Origin: Sulfurimicrobium sp031426915
GTDB lineage: Bacteria; Pseudomonadota; Gammaproteobacteria; Burkholderiales; Sulfuricellaceae
DNA: 64,000 bases
Reading direction: 5' to 3'
NCBI GenBank assembly: GCA_031426915.1
Contig: JASJPB010000042.1
Coordinates: forward strand, 1-64,000
The first letter of the stretch is position 1, and each line of letters begins with the position of its first letter. Both the position numbers and the translations under genes were made by a program. Under the pieces are notes generated by a model. That model saw nothing but the letters and a program-made list of their open reading frames with translations, was not told the origin of the DNA and did not search any database. This document shows, piece by piece, positions 32,670 to 46,915 of the stretch.

Positions 32670-33419
32670 TCAGAGCTTCGGGCCTGCGCCCCAGGCGATT
32701 AATTCCATCCTTCCATCCATGTGTTCGACGATGGCGGTACAACTATCAACCCAGTCCCCGCAGTTGAGGTATACCAGCTCACCGACCTCTTTTTTCATCG
32801 GCCAGTGGATATGGCCGCAAATCACGCCGTCCAGTCCTTGCTCGCGCACGTGATGAATGACCGAGTCCTCGAAATCGAAAATGAAATTGATGGCGGTTTT
32901 GACCTTGCGCTTGGCGTAGCCCGCCAAGGACCAGTATCCGGGTCGGCGCAGCGTGCGGCGCAACCATGACAGCCAGCCGTTGAGGCGAACCAGGAGGTTG
33001 TAGGACATGTCGCCGAGAATGGCCACCCACTTGTGGTGGCGCGTGACCTGATCGAACTCGTCGCCGTGCAGCAGCAGGTAGCGTTTGCCATCGGCGGCGG
33101 TATGGATATATTCATCTTCGATACGAATGTCGCCGAAGGAGGTGCCGATATATTCCCGCAATGCTTCATCGTGATTGCCGGGGATAAATATCACCTGTTG
33201 CCCGTGGCGCGCACGCCGCAATAATTTTTGCACGATGGTATTTTGATCGCGCGACCAATAGATGCTGCCGCGGCTCATGGCCCAGAAATCGACGATGTCG
33301 CCGATCAGGAAGAGATACTCCGACTCGTATTCGCGCAAAAAGTCGACCAGTCTTGACGCTTGGCAGGCAGCCGTGCCGAGGTGGACGTCAGAAATAAAAA
33401 CAGCTCGGGCTTGCACCAT
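32670..33419 (-). CDS. LpxH-like metallophosphoesterase (UDP-2,3-diacylglucosamine hydrolase family)
   Basis: A 249-aa calcineurin-like phosphoesterase with the full metal-site series: SDVHLG (about 10-15), GDIVDFW (40-46), GNHDE (82-86), HGDEFD (118-123) and CGHIHWP (200-206). FWAMSRGSIYW and the C-terminal VYLNCGDWVDS are typical of the LpxH/LpxH2 branch that acts in lipid A synthesis or related nucleotide-lipid hydrolysis. Which of these it performs is not decided by sequence alone. Stands as a single gene. Confidence 0.85.
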   Translation of the reverse strand: MVQARAVFISDVHLGTAACQASRLVDFLREYESEYLFLIGDIVDFWAMSRGSIYWSRDQNTIVQKLLRRARHGQQVIFIPGNHDEALREYIGTSFGDIRIEDEYIHTAADGKRYLLLHGDEFDQVTRHHKWVAILGDMSYNLLVRLNGWLSWLRRTLRRPGYWSLAGYAKRKVKTAINFIFDFEDSVIHHVREQGLDGVICGHIHWPMKKEVGELVYLNCGDWVDSCTAIVEHMDGRMELIAWGAGPKL

Positions 33420-33498
33420 TGATCAGGTATTCCGTTCGTGACTGGGGAGGGTCGAGACTAAAGATGCTTGGCGCGTAAATACCCGGTGAAACAGGCAC

Positions 33499-33789
33499 TT
33501 AATAGCCGCTTTTCCAGATCGGGCAATCGGGATTCGAGAGCGGGGTTGCGTCGCCCAGCAGTGCTTCAGGAATTTCCTGTTTGCGCGTCCTGTTGCAACA
33601 GCATCCCACGACCCCGTTCATTGCTGCGTATCCAAGACGACCGTTTCTTACCCTCGGTCCTACCCAGAAATGGCAGTTGCCGCACACGCGCAGCGGCTCG
33701 GGTATGAAAATCGCATTAAGCTGATGGTTGAGGGGGTGTGCGGTGGTGGTCATGGGGTACTCGATGCGGTTATTGATTTCTTTCCGCAT
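33499..33789 (-). CDS. Cysteine-rich small protein of unknown function
   Basis: A 96-aa protein with cysteines in CGNCHFW, GCCCNR and DCPIW, a pattern suited to a small zinc or Fe-S site. No membrane or signal segment. The start could be the ATG at 33789 or the one at 33753; neither has a strong ribosome site. It is downstream of nothing obvious and about 35 bp from the acetate kinase stop, in the same direction. I do not recognise a family. Confidence 0.6.
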   Translation of the reverse strand: MRKEINNRIEYPMTTTAHPLNHQLNAIFIPEPLRVCGNCHFWVGPRVRNGRLGYAAMNGVVGCCCNRTRKQEIPEALLGDATPLSNPDCPIWKSGY

Positions 33790-33822
33790 TTAGCTACTTG
33801 AAGGTTGCAATAGTATTACGCC

Positions 33823-34902
33823 CTAGTTCATTTCCAGAAGCTGGCGGACAAGTATGCCGATCGTTTTTTCCTCGTCAGCGGCCAAATTAAGGACCGGCTT
33901 CGATCCCTTGGCACTGAGCATCACTTCGTTGTCATGGTTGGAATGGGGGTCCAGCCTGAAACCGAGAAATTCCAGCGGATCGCAAATCATGGCTCGAATC
34001 GGGGGAGAATGCTCGCCGATGCCGCCGGTGAACACCAGGGCATCTATGCCGCCGGCCTTGGCAGCGAAGGCGCCGATGGCGGCGCGCACCTGGCGGCAAA
34101 AATATTGCACCGCAAAAATGGCCTCGGCGCTCTTGCTCTCGACCAGGGTGGACATTTCGCAATTCTCTCCCGCCGAGAGTGCAACCAGACCCATGCGGTG
34201 ATAAACCAGGTCGGCCAGTTCGGAGGCGTTGTAGCGCTTTGCCAATTCCAGCATCACGCCGGGATCGAGATCGCCGCTACGTGTGCCCATGGGGATGCCG
34301 CCTGCCGGTGTGTAACCCATGCTGGTATCCACCGACCGGAGCTTCTCCAGCAGGCACAGACTGGCGCCCGAGCCCAGATGGGCGACCACGATGCGGCCGT
34401 ATGCGGCTTCGCCCAAAATGGCAGGCAGGCTGCGCGCAACGTGGGAATAGCTGATGCCATGAAATCCGTAACGATGCATGCCCAGACTTTGCGGGATGGG
34501 CAGACGCTTCGACAGCTCCGGCATGGTGACGTGGAATGCCGTATCGAAACAGGCCGCTTGGGGCACGTCAAAGCGCTCCCTGCACAGGGACACGCCAAGG
34601 ATGTTGCCCGGCAGGTGCAACGGGGCCAGATGGACGATATTTTCCAGGCGCGCGAGTTCGGCTGCATCGACGAGGCGCGCCTGATCGGTGACGTCCCCGC
34701 CATGGACGAATCGATGCCCGACCGCATCCGGCGCATTACCTTCCAGATCCTTCATCAACTGGTCGAACGCCTCCGCGTGATCATGCAAAAAGCCCTGGCC
34801 GATGTGCTGGTAGCGGAAATTGCTCCGTGTGCCGTCAGCGCGGAACAAGCTCGCTTTCAGGGACGACGAACCACTGTTGACGGTCAGGATGCTCAGTGCC
34901 AT
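33823..34902 (-). CDS. ackA: Acetate kinase
   Basis: A 359-aa acetokinase, converting acetyl-phosphate and ADP to acetate and ATP. Signatures are LTVNSGSSSLK at the start, GHRFVHGG, MHRYGFHGIS, and GIPMGTRSGDLDPG, with GGIGEHSP near the end. It is about 40 residues shorter than the E. coli enzyme, with the shortening spread rather than at a catalytic segment. The ATG at 34902 is preferred to an upstream GTG/ATG since family sequence begins at LSILTVNSGSS. It is the last gene of the xfp-glgP-ackA operon. Confidence 0.95.
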   Translation of the reverse strand: MALSILTVNSGSSSLKASLFRADGTRSNFRYQHIGQGFLHDHAEAFDQLMKDLEGNAPDAVGHRFVHGGDVTDQARLVDAAELARLENIVHLAPLHLPGNILGVSLCRERFDVPQAACFDTAFHVTMPELSKRLPIPQSLGMHRYGFHGISYSHVARSLPAILGEAAYGRIVVAHLGSGASLCLLEKLRSVDTSMGYTPAGGIPMGTRSGDLDPGVMLELAKRYNASELADLVYHRMGLVALSAGENCEMSTLVESKSAEAIFAVQYFCRQVRAAIGAFAAKAGGIDALVFTGGIGEHSPPIRAMICDPLEFLGFRLDPHSNHDNEVMLSAKGSKPVLNLAADEEKTIGILVRQLLEMN

Positions 34903-34926
34903 CCCGGCATCAACGCCCATGGCTTG

Positions 34927-37431
34927 TCACAGGCTGTCGCCGACGGAAACCGGGGCAACCTTCCAGATCTGTTCGCAGTATTCGCGGATGGCGCGGTCGG
35001 AGGAGAAATACCCGACGCGCGCCACATTCAGAATCGACATGCGGCTCCAGTGTTCCGACTCGCGGAATCGTTTGCTGACGTCTTCCTGACACGCTGCATA
35101 GGAACGAAAATCCGCGCAACACAGGAAGGGGTCATGGTGGTAGAGGTTGTCCGTCAGCGGGGTAAACAACTCGCGATCCCCATGTGAAAACAGCCCCGAA
35201 TTGATGAGCGCTATCGTCGCCTGCAGCTCCGTGTCCGCCTCCACGACTTGCCGGGGTTGGTAGCCGCTCGCCCACAAGGCTTCAACCTGTTCGACATTGT
35301 GGCCGAAGAGGAAGAAGTTTTCATGGCCGACGGCATCGCGAATTTCGACATTGGCCCCGTCCAGCGTACCAATGGTCAGGGCTCCGTTCATGGAAAACTT
35401 CATGTTGCCGGTACCCGATGCTTCCTTGCCGGCAGTGGAAATCTGCTCCGACAAGTCGGCCGCCGGATAAATCCACTGACTGGTCTTGACGCTCAGATCG
35501 GGGATGAACACCACTTTCATGAGCTGATTGACCTGGGGGTCGCGGTTGATGGTTTCTGCCACGGAATTGATCAGCTTGATGATCAGTTTCGCCATGCGGT
35601 AGCCGGGTGCCGCCTTGCCGCCGAAAATAAAGGTGCGCGGCGTGATTTCCAGGCTGGGGCTGTGCTTGAGGCGGTTGTAGAGACTGATGATATGCAGCAC
35701 GTTGAGATGCTGGCGCTTGTATTCGTGTATGCGCTTGACCTGGACGTCATAGAGCGAATCGGGATCCACGTCGACGCCAAGCACGCGCCGGATGTAATTG
35801 GAAAGATCCACTTTAGCGCCGCGCTTGACCTGGCGCCAGTCCGCGCGGAAGGCGGCGTCATTTGCATAGGGTTCCAGCTCGCGCAGGCGTTCCAGATTGC
35901 GCAGCCAGTCGCCTCCGATGGTGTCACTGATCAATGTGCCGAGGCGCCGGTTGGCGAGCGCGATGAAGCGGCGCGGTGTGATGCCGTTGGTCTTGTTGTT
36001 GAACTTTTCCGGCCACATTTCGTGGAAGTCGCGCAGCACCGTCTCTTTCAGCAGTTCGCTGTGCATCGCGGCAACGCCGTTGACGGCAAAGCTGCCCACA
36101 CAGGCGAGGTTCGCCATGCGCACCCGCCGGCCGTTGGCTTCATCGATCAGCGACATGCGCGCCACGCGTTGTTCGTCGCCGAGGAAACGCATGCGCACCT
36201 CGTCGAGGAAGAGATTGTTGATCCCGTGGATGATCTCCAGGTGGCGCGGCAAAATGCGTTCGAACAAATCCAGGGACCAGGTTTCCAGCGCTTCCGGCAG
36301 CAAGGTGTGATTGGTGTAGGCAAAGGTACGACGGGTGATGTTCCAGGCCTGGTCCCACGGCACAAGGTGTTCGTCGATCAGCAGGCGCATCAGTTCGGCC
36401 ACGGCGATGGCCGGGTGGGTATCGTTGAGCTGGGCGACGAACTTGTCAGGGAAACGGTCGAGCCCGCCCACATCGCGCAGCGCGATGCGGATCATGTCCT
36501 GCAGCGAGCAGGAAACAAAAAAATACTGCTGCTTGAGGCGCAGTTCCTTGCCGGCTTCCGGCTCGTCGTTGGGATAGAGCACCTTGGAGAGGTTTTCCGC
36601 CACCACCATGTCGTTGACGGCGCCGTAGTAGTCGCCGAGATTGAACGCATGCAGGTCGAAAGACTCCCGTGCTTCGGCTTTCCACAGGCGCAACAGGTTC
36701 ACGTTGTTTACGCCGTAGCCGAGGATGGGGGTGTCGTAAGCCTGACCATAAACGGTATAGCCTGGAATCCACCGCACCCGCGGCTGCCCTTGTCCGTCGG
36801 TATAGTGCTCGGCATGACCACCCAGGTTTACCGGAAAACGCAGCGTGGGGCGCGGCAGCTCCCAGGGGTTGCCGTTACGCAACCAGGCATCGGTGACTTC
36901 CACCTGCCAGCCATCCCTTATTTCCTGATCGAAAATGCCGAACTCGTAGCGGATGCCATAGCCGATGGCGGGGATTTCCAGCGTCGCCAGCGAATCCATG
37001 TAACAGGCCGCCAGCCTCCCGAGACCGCCGTTGCCGAGACCGGGCTCGTGTTCCTGCTCCAGGATCGCGTTCAGGTCCAGGCCGAGTTCGTTCATCGCCT
37101 GTTCGACGTTGTTCCACAGATCCAGGTTGAGAATGTTGTTCCCCAGATGGGGGCCCAACAGAAACTCGGCCGAGAGATAGCATACCGTTTTCGCCCCGCT
37201 GCGCTTGTAATTCTGGCCCGAGGCGATAAAGCGCTCCAGCAGGCGGTCGCGGATGGTATAGGCCAGCACCCGGCAATGGTCCTGGGGCGAGGCCTTGGCC
37301 AGGGGCAGCCCGGTGACATAGAACAGATTGTCGGTGAAAGCGCGCTTCAGCGCCTCCACCGAACGCCCGGTGCGGGTGTGCTCGTGCGCCGCCTCTCCGC
37401 CCAGGGTTTCGATACTGACGAAATTGTTCAT
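34927..37431 (-). CDS. glgP: Glycogen/starch phosphorylase
   Basis: An 834-aa alpha-glucan phosphorylase. The pyridoxal-phosphate region EASGTGNMKFSMNGALT (about residues 665-681) is present, with EPGLGNGGLGRLAACYMDSL (about 110-130) and GYGIRYEFG. It degrades glycogen to glucose-1-phosphate. The ATG at 37431 has AAGGA upstream. It sits between phosphoketolase and acetate kinase genes with spacings of 17 and 24 bases, so phosphorolysis feeds the phosphoketolase path. Confidence 0.96.
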   Translation of the reverse strand: MNNFVSIETLGGEAAHEHTRTGRSVEALKRAFTDNLFYVTGLPLAKASPQDHCRVLAYTIRDRLLERFIASGQNYKRSGAKTVCYLSAEFLLGPHLGNNILNLDLWNNVEQAMNELGLDLNAILEQEHEPGLGNGGLGRLAACYMDSLATLEIPAIGYGIRYEFGIFDQEIRDGWQVEVTDAWLRNGNPWELPRPTLRFPVNLGGHAEHYTDGQGQPRVRWIPGYTVYGQAYDTPILGYGVNNVNLLRLWKAEARESFDLHAFNLGDYYGAVNDMVVAENLSKVLYPNDEPEAGKELRLKQQYFFVSCSLQDMIRIALRDVGGLDRFPDKFVAQLNDTHPAIAVAELMRLLIDEHLVPWDQAWNITRRTFAYTNHTLLPEALETWSLDLFERILPRHLEIIHGINNLFLDEVRMRFLGDEQRVARMSLIDEANGRRVRMANLACVGSFAVNGVAAMHSELLKETVLRDFHEMWPEKFNNKTNGITPRRFIALANRRLGTLISDTIGGDWLRNLERLRELEPYANDAAFRADWRQVKRGAKVDLSNYIRRVLGVDVDPDSLYDVQVKRIHEYKRQHLNVLHIISLYNRLKHSPSLEITPRTFIFGGKAAPGYRMAKLIIKLINSVAETINRDPQVNQLMKVVFIPDLSVKTSQWIYPAADLSEQISTAGKEASGTGNMKFSMNGALTIGTLDGANVEIRDAVGHENFFLFGHNVEQVEALWASGYQPRQVVEADTELQATIALINSGLFSHGDRELFTPLTDNLYHHDPFLCCADFRSYAACQEDVSKRFRESEHWSRMSILNVARVGYFSSDRAIREYCEQIWKVAPVSVGDSL

Positions 37432-37448
37432 GTTTTCCTTTTCTGATC

Positions 37449-39824
37449 TCAGTACGGCCATGTCCAGCCGTCGGCCTCGGGCAGATCCACGCCATGCTCA
37501 TAAGCGTAGTTGCGGCACTCGAGTTGCCTGTCGCGCAGTCGCTCCTTGACGTGGGCGCCGGACACGCGCAACGCGGGGATACGGTCGATGGCATCGATGG
37601 CCAGGCTGAAGCGGTCGATCTCGTTCTGGATCGCCAGTTCCAGCGGCGTATTGATGCTGCCCTTTTCCTTGTAGCCGCGCACGTGCATGTTCTTGTGGTT
37701 GGTGCGGCGGTAGGCGAGGCGATGGATCAGCCAGGGATAGCCGTGGAAATTGAAGATCACCGGCTTGTCTTCCGTGAACAGGCTGTCGAAGTCCTTGTCC
37801 GACAGGCCGTGCGGGTGCTCGCTGGAGGGCGTCAGTTTGTACAGATCGACCACGTTGACGAAACGGATCTTGAGGTCGGGGAAATTCTCGCGCAGCAGCA
37901 CCACCGCCGCCAGCGCTTCCTTGGTGGGAATGTCACCGGCGCTGGCCATCACCAGGTCGGGCTCGTAACCGTCGTCGTTGCTGGCCCAGTCCCAGATGCC
38001 GATGCCCTTGCTGCAATGCTTGATTGCCGCGTCCATGTCGAGAAACTGCAAATGCTTCTGCTTGTCGCAAACGATCACGTTGATGTAGTCGGTGCTTTCC
38101 AGGCAGTGCTGCGCAACCGACAGCAGGGTGTTGACGTCGGGCGGCAAATAGATTCGCGTGACATCCGGGCTCTTGTTCACCACCACATCGAGGAAGCCCG
38201 GGTCCTGGTGAGTGAAGCCGTTGTGATCCTGGCGCCACACGGTCGAAGTGATCAGCAGATTGAGCGAAGACACCGGCGCGCGCCAGGGTACTTCTTTCGA
38301 CATGGCGAGCCACTTGGCGTGCTGGTTGAACATCGAGTCGATGACATGGACGAAAGCTTCGTAGGTGGAGAAGAAGCCGTGGCGGCCGGTCAGCAGGTAA
38401 CCTTCGAGCCAGCCTTCCAGCGTGTGTTCGGAGAGCATTTCCATGACCCGCCCGTCCGGCGACAGTTCGCCGCCATCGGCATCTTCCGGCAGAAAATCGG
38501 CGAGCCAGGTTTTCTTGCTGACCTCATACACGTCGTCGAGCTTGTTGGAGGAATTCTCGTCCGGGCCGAAGACGCGGAAATTGTTCATGTTGTTGCGCAT
38601 GATGTCGCGCAGCATCTTGCCCAGCGGACGGGTATTCTCGGCCACCGTGGTGCCGGGTTGGGTGACGGCGAGGGCGTAGTCGCGGTAGTCCGGCATGCGC
38701 AATGCCTTGCGCAGTTGGCCGCCGTTAGCGTGGGGATTGGCGCTCATGCGGCGTGTGCCTTTGGGCGCCAGTGCCTTGAGTTCGGGCCGCAGCTTGCCGC
38801 TTTGATCGAACAGTTCTTCCGGCTTGTAACTGCGCAGCCAGGCTTCCAGTTGGGCCAGATGCGCGGGGTCGTTGCGCACGTTGCCGATCGGCACCTGGTG
38901 CGCGCGCCAGAATCCTTCCACTTTGTGGCCATCGACCTCCTTGGGGCCGGTCCAGCCCTTGGGGCTGCGCAACACGATCATCGGCCAGCGCGGACGGATC
39001 GGCTTGCCGCTACTGCGTGCTTCCGCCTGGATGCGGCGGATTTCCAGCACGCACTGCTCCATGGTGGCGGCCATTACCTGGTGCATGGTTTCGGGGTCGC
39101 TGCCCTCGACGAAATACGGCGTCCAGCCATAACCCTTGAACAGGTTTTCCAGTTCCTCGTGAGAGATGCGCGAAAGAATGGTGGGGTTATTGATTTTGTA
39201 GCCGTTGAGATGCAGGATCGGCAGCACTGCGCCGTCGCGGATCGGGTTGAGGAACTTGTTGGAGTGCCAGGAGGTGGCCAGAGGGGCCGTTTCAGACTCG
39301 CCATCGCCCACCACCACCGCCACCAGCAGATCCGGATTGTCGTAGGCGGCACCGAAAGCGTGAGAAATGCTGTAGCCCAGTTCGCCCCCCTCGTGGATGG
39401 AGCCCGGCGTCTCCGGCGTGCAGTGGCTGCCGATACCGCCGGGAAAGGAAAACTCCTTGAAAAACTGGCGCATCCCTTCTTCGTCTTCGCCCTTGTTGGG
39501 GTAGATTTCGCTATAGGTGCCCTCCAGGTAGACCGGTCCCAGCACGCCGGGTGCGCCGTGACCGGGTCCGGCAAGAAAGATGGCATCCTGGTCGTACTTG
39601 TTGATCAGGCGGTTGAGGTGAATGTAGGCGAAAGCGAGACCGGGACTCGACCCCCAGTGCCCCAGCAGGCGGCTTTTGACGTGCTCGGCCCGGAGCGGCT
39701 CCTTGAGCAGGGGATTGTCGCGCAGGTAGATCATGCCGGCCGCGAGGTAGTTGCAGGCACGCCAGTAGGCGTCGACCTGAAGCAGTTCTTCCTGGTTCAG
39801 GGTGAGGGTAAGCGGGGCATTCAC
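37449..39824 (-). CDS. xfp: Phosphoketolase (xylulose-5-phosphate/fructose-6-phosphate)
   Basis: A 791-aa thiamine-diphosphate enzyme that cleaves xylulose-5-phosphate or fructose-6-phosphate to acetyl-phosphate plus a triose or tetrose phosphate. Both family signatures are present: EGGELGYSISHAFG and NPDLLVAVVVGDGE. GHWGSSPGLAFAY and FQQPGFLD-type segments agree. The start is GTG at 39824, with AAGGAG eight bases upstream; the upstream ORF extension to 39923 has no homology-like content. First gene of the operon; an inverted repeat lies 20 bp before it. Confidence 0.96.
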   Translation of the reverse strand: MNAPLTLTLNQEELLQVDAYWRACNYLAAGMIYLRDNPLLKEPLRAEHVKSRLLGHWGSSPGLAFAYIHLNRLINKYDQDAIFLAGPGHGAPGVLGPVYLEGTYSEIYPNKGEDEEGMRQFFKEFSFPGGIGSHCTPETPGSIHEGGELGYSISHAFGAAYDNPDLLVAVVVGDGESETAPLATSWHSNKFLNPIRDGAVLPILHLNGYKINNPTILSRISHEELENLFKGYGWTPYFVEGSDPETMHQVMAATMEQCVLEIRRIQAEARSSGKPIRPRWPMIVLRSPKGWTGPKEVDGHKVEGFWRAHQVPIGNVRNDPAHLAQLEAWLRSYKPEELFDQSGKLRPELKALAPKGTRRMSANPHANGGQLRKALRMPDYRDYALAVTQPGTTVAENTRPLGKMLRDIMRNNMNNFRVFGPDENSSNKLDDVYEVSKKTWLADFLPEDADGGELSPDGRVMEMLSEHTLEGWLEGYLLTGRHGFFSTYEAFVHVIDSMFNQHAKWLAMSKEVPWRAPVSSLNLLITSTVWRQDHNGFTHQDPGFLDVVVNKSPDVTRIYLPPDVNTLLSVAQHCLESTDYINVIVCDKQKHLQFLDMDAAIKHCSKGIGIWDWASNDDGYEPDLVMASAGDIPTKEALAAVVLLRENFPDLKIRFVNVVDLYKLTPSSEHPHGLSDKDFDSLFTEDKPVIFNFHGYPWLIHRLAYRRTNHKNMHVRGYKEKGSINTPLELAIQNEIDRFSLAIDAIDRIPALRVSGAHVKERLRDRQLECRNYAYEHGVDLPEADGWTWPY

Positions 39825-39843
39825 TCGGTGTTCTCCTTGGGCT

Positions 39844-39868
39844 GGACAATTGATGGCGTGAATTGTCC
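39844..39868. promoter_or_regulatory. Inverted repeat upstream of xfp
   Basis: GGACAATT-GATGGCGTG-AATTGTCC, perfect 8-bp arms with a 9-base spacer, ending 20 bp before the GTG start. Its position over the expected ribosome/leader zone suggests an operator or a leader-RNA hairpin controlling the phosphoketolase operon. Nothing else is evident in 39869-40109. Confidence 0.5.
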
Positions 39869-40109
39869 GGTGACTTGGTGACAGCCTCATGACGAAGCCG
39901 CCATATGTGTCCAAACCACGCATGCCCGAGCAGCGTCCGCTCGTTTCAGAAGCTGGGTTTCACCCGCTCCTGAGAGGATTGAGTCCGTAAACGGTTGCAA
40001 AACGCGGCGCGTTGGCCGCCGCTTCGGAAGCAGAAGAAGTGATGCCTGGGTATGATGTCAGAGCTGGCAAAGCGTTATTGCCAGGATTCAGGAAGCCTGA
40101 AAATAAAGG

Positions 40110-40409
40110 TGGTGCGCCTGACCGGAATTGAACCGGTACGACCGAAGTCGAGGGATTTTCTTACCACTTCGGCTTTCGCCGCCAGGCAGGCTGTTCGTGG
40201 TCTGGACTTTGTCTTGACCCGGACTGAGTCGTCTGGGGGTCCCCGCCGTCAAGTCTCTGCACGTTCCCCGCATTGCGGGGCTTCGCTCAGCGTTGCCTCG
40301 CCCGGAAGCAGGGGGTTCGCTGAGTTTGACGGGATTCACGTCGAGGCTTTCGCGCTCGGGTGCTCAAATTGTTTAAGTCCCTTGTGTCTACCAATTTCAC
40401 CACAGGCGC
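40110..40409 (-). tRNA. leuZ: tRNA-Leu(UAA) interrupted by a group I intron
   Basis: Exons are 40375-40409 (35 nt) and 40110-40159 (50 nt with CCA). Spliced, they give an 85-nt class II tRNA: acceptor GCGCCTG pairs with CAGGCGC, the anticodon stem AGGGA pairs with TCCCT and the loop CTTAAAA reads UAA, the long variable arm is CGAC-TTCG-GTCG, and the T arm is ACCGG-TTCAATT-CCGGT. The break lies between anticodon positions 34 and 35 (T|A), the same site as in cyanobacterial and plastid tRNA-Leu(UAA). Confidence 0.96.
40160..40374 (-). ncRNA. Group I self-splicing intron (IC3-like), 215 nt
   Basis: The 5' splice site follows U and the intron ends in G, as group I requires. P1 can form as exon CUU with intron AAA, loop CAA, then UUU-GAG, giving a U-G pair at the splice site. 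Core elements are readable: GTCAAACTCAGCGAAC (P), GGCAACGCTGAGCGAAG (Q), GCAGAGACTTGACGG (R) and AAGACAAAGTCCAG (S), with P7 formed by GACTT/AAGTC. These closely resemble the Azoarcus tRNA-Ile intron core. No ORF or homing nuclease is inside. Confidence 0.93.
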
Positions 40410-40463
40410 ACAGCGCTGCATTCTCTCATGGACGGCAGGATCAAGCCAGAGCATTGAAGCTGC

Positions 40464-40874
40464 TCATGAGGCGACTTCCCCATGCGGGGATGTCGCTTCC
40501 CGGGAAAAGCGTTGTTCCAGATAGCGGATGATATCGGAGGATTCGTACATCCACTGGATCGTTCCCTGTTCATCCGTTATTTTCAGGCAGGGCACTTTTA
40601 CCGCGCCACCCCCTTGCAATAACGCCTGGCGGTGGTCCGCATCATTTCGCGCATCGCGCAACGCGATATTGAGCGACAGGCGGCGAAGCTCGCGCCGGAC
40701 CTTGATACAGAAGGGGCAGGTTTTAAACTGATAGAGGGCCAGGCTCCCGCATTGCTGGTCGATTCGGCGCTGCTCGTCTGACGAGCGGAGCATGCCCTTG
40801 GGTGTGGTCATTTTTTCCCAAAGCAGGAGCAGGGGGCCGATCACGATGCGCAGCGTCTTGAAGAAAATTTTCAT
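40464..40874 (-). CDS. Glutaredoxin-like protein with N-terminal hydrophobic helix
   Basis: A 136-aa protein with a hydrophobic N-terminal segment (about 3-19), probably a membrane anchor, and a glutaredoxin-fold domain with redox motif C53-P-F-C56 (FKTCPFCIKVRREL). VPCLKI supplies the cis-proline-type loop and YESSDIIRYLEQRF the C-terminal helix. It likely reduces disulfides or carries Fe-S clusters at the cytoplasmic membrane face. Separate transcription unit downstream of the giant kinase gene. Confidence 0.88.
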   Translation of the reverse strand: MKIFFKTLRIVIGPLLLLWEKMTTPKGMLRSSDEQRRIDQQCGSLALYQFKTCPFCIKVRRELRRLSLNIALRDARNDADHRQALLQGGGAVKVPCLKITDEQGTIQWMYESSDIIRYLEQRFSREATSPHGEVAS

Positions 40875-40955
40875 AAAGGGGTACCTGGGGAATGATGGGT
40901 TGATAAAACAGGGGCGGGGCGTTCAATGCAGGGAGGGTCCCGGGGCGGTATTCTA

Positions 40956-46262
<5,307 letters not shown>

Positions 46263-46265
46263 GCC

Positions 46266-46883
46266 CTAATTGACCCCGGCCTTGGGGTCGCTGCCGACAC
46301 CCAGACCGGCATGCAGAATGATGATGCGCAGATGCTCGTCGATACGCTCTACTCGCGCTTGAAACAAATTGAAGAAAATCAGGCCGTAGAGTGCGATGGC
46401 AATGCCCAGCGCGGTCGCGAACAGCGCCGTGCCGATGCCGGCTGAAACACTCGCAGGGTCGGATATGCCTGACTGCGCAAGAGCGCTGAAGGTCTCGATG
46501 ATGCCGAGAATGGTGCCGAGCAAGCCCAGCAGCGGTGCCGCCGTGACGATCGTGTCGAGTATCCACAGATGACGCCGGAGCTTGGCTTTGAGCGAAAGGT
46601 AAATCGCCTCGGAAATATCCTCCTGATCGTGTCGGGTCTCCATGCGATGGCGTGCATCCACCATGCGGCGAAGCGCTTCTGCAGGTACGCTCATGCCGCT
46701 TTCAAGCCGCCCCACGATCTGCGCCGGATCGCCATCCCCGGCAATAAGCAGGGACTCCAGGGCGCGCGCGCGGCGCAGCGTGATGACATAAAATATCAGG
46801 CGCTCGATTATGACAAAAGTCGCCAGGCCCGCAGCAAGATACATCACCAGGAAGGTGATTTCGTGCAGGAGCTGGTAACTCAT
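46266..46883 (-). CDS. exbB: MotA/TolQ/ExbB proton channel family protein
   Basis: A 205-aa protein with three membrane segments (about 12-35, 108-132, 145-175) and TAAPLLGLLGTILGIIETFSAL, the proton-channel signature of ExbB/TolQ. With ExbD it would energise TonB. It begins 33 bases from the receptor stop and ends 4 bases before the sensor kinase start, so it bridges receptor and kinase genes in the operon. Confidence 0.92.
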   Translation of the reverse strand: MSYQLLHEITFLVMYLAAGLATFVIIERLIFYVITLRRARALESLLIAGDGDPAQIVGRLESGMSVPAEALRRMVDARHRMETRHDQEDISEAIYLSLKAKLRRHLWILDTIVTAAPLLGLLGTILGIIETFSALAQSGISDPASVSAGIGTALFATALGIAIALYGLIFFNLFQARVERIDEHLRIIILHAGLGVGSDPKAGVN

Positions 46884-46915
46884 GTGCGTGTCTCAGTTGT
46901 ACCGTCGGGCATGGC

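Noticed and set aside
40052..40531. A 159-codon plus-strand frame over the tRNA-Leu region
   Set aside because: It reads straight across an interrupted tRNA and intron; the RNA structure explains the sequence.
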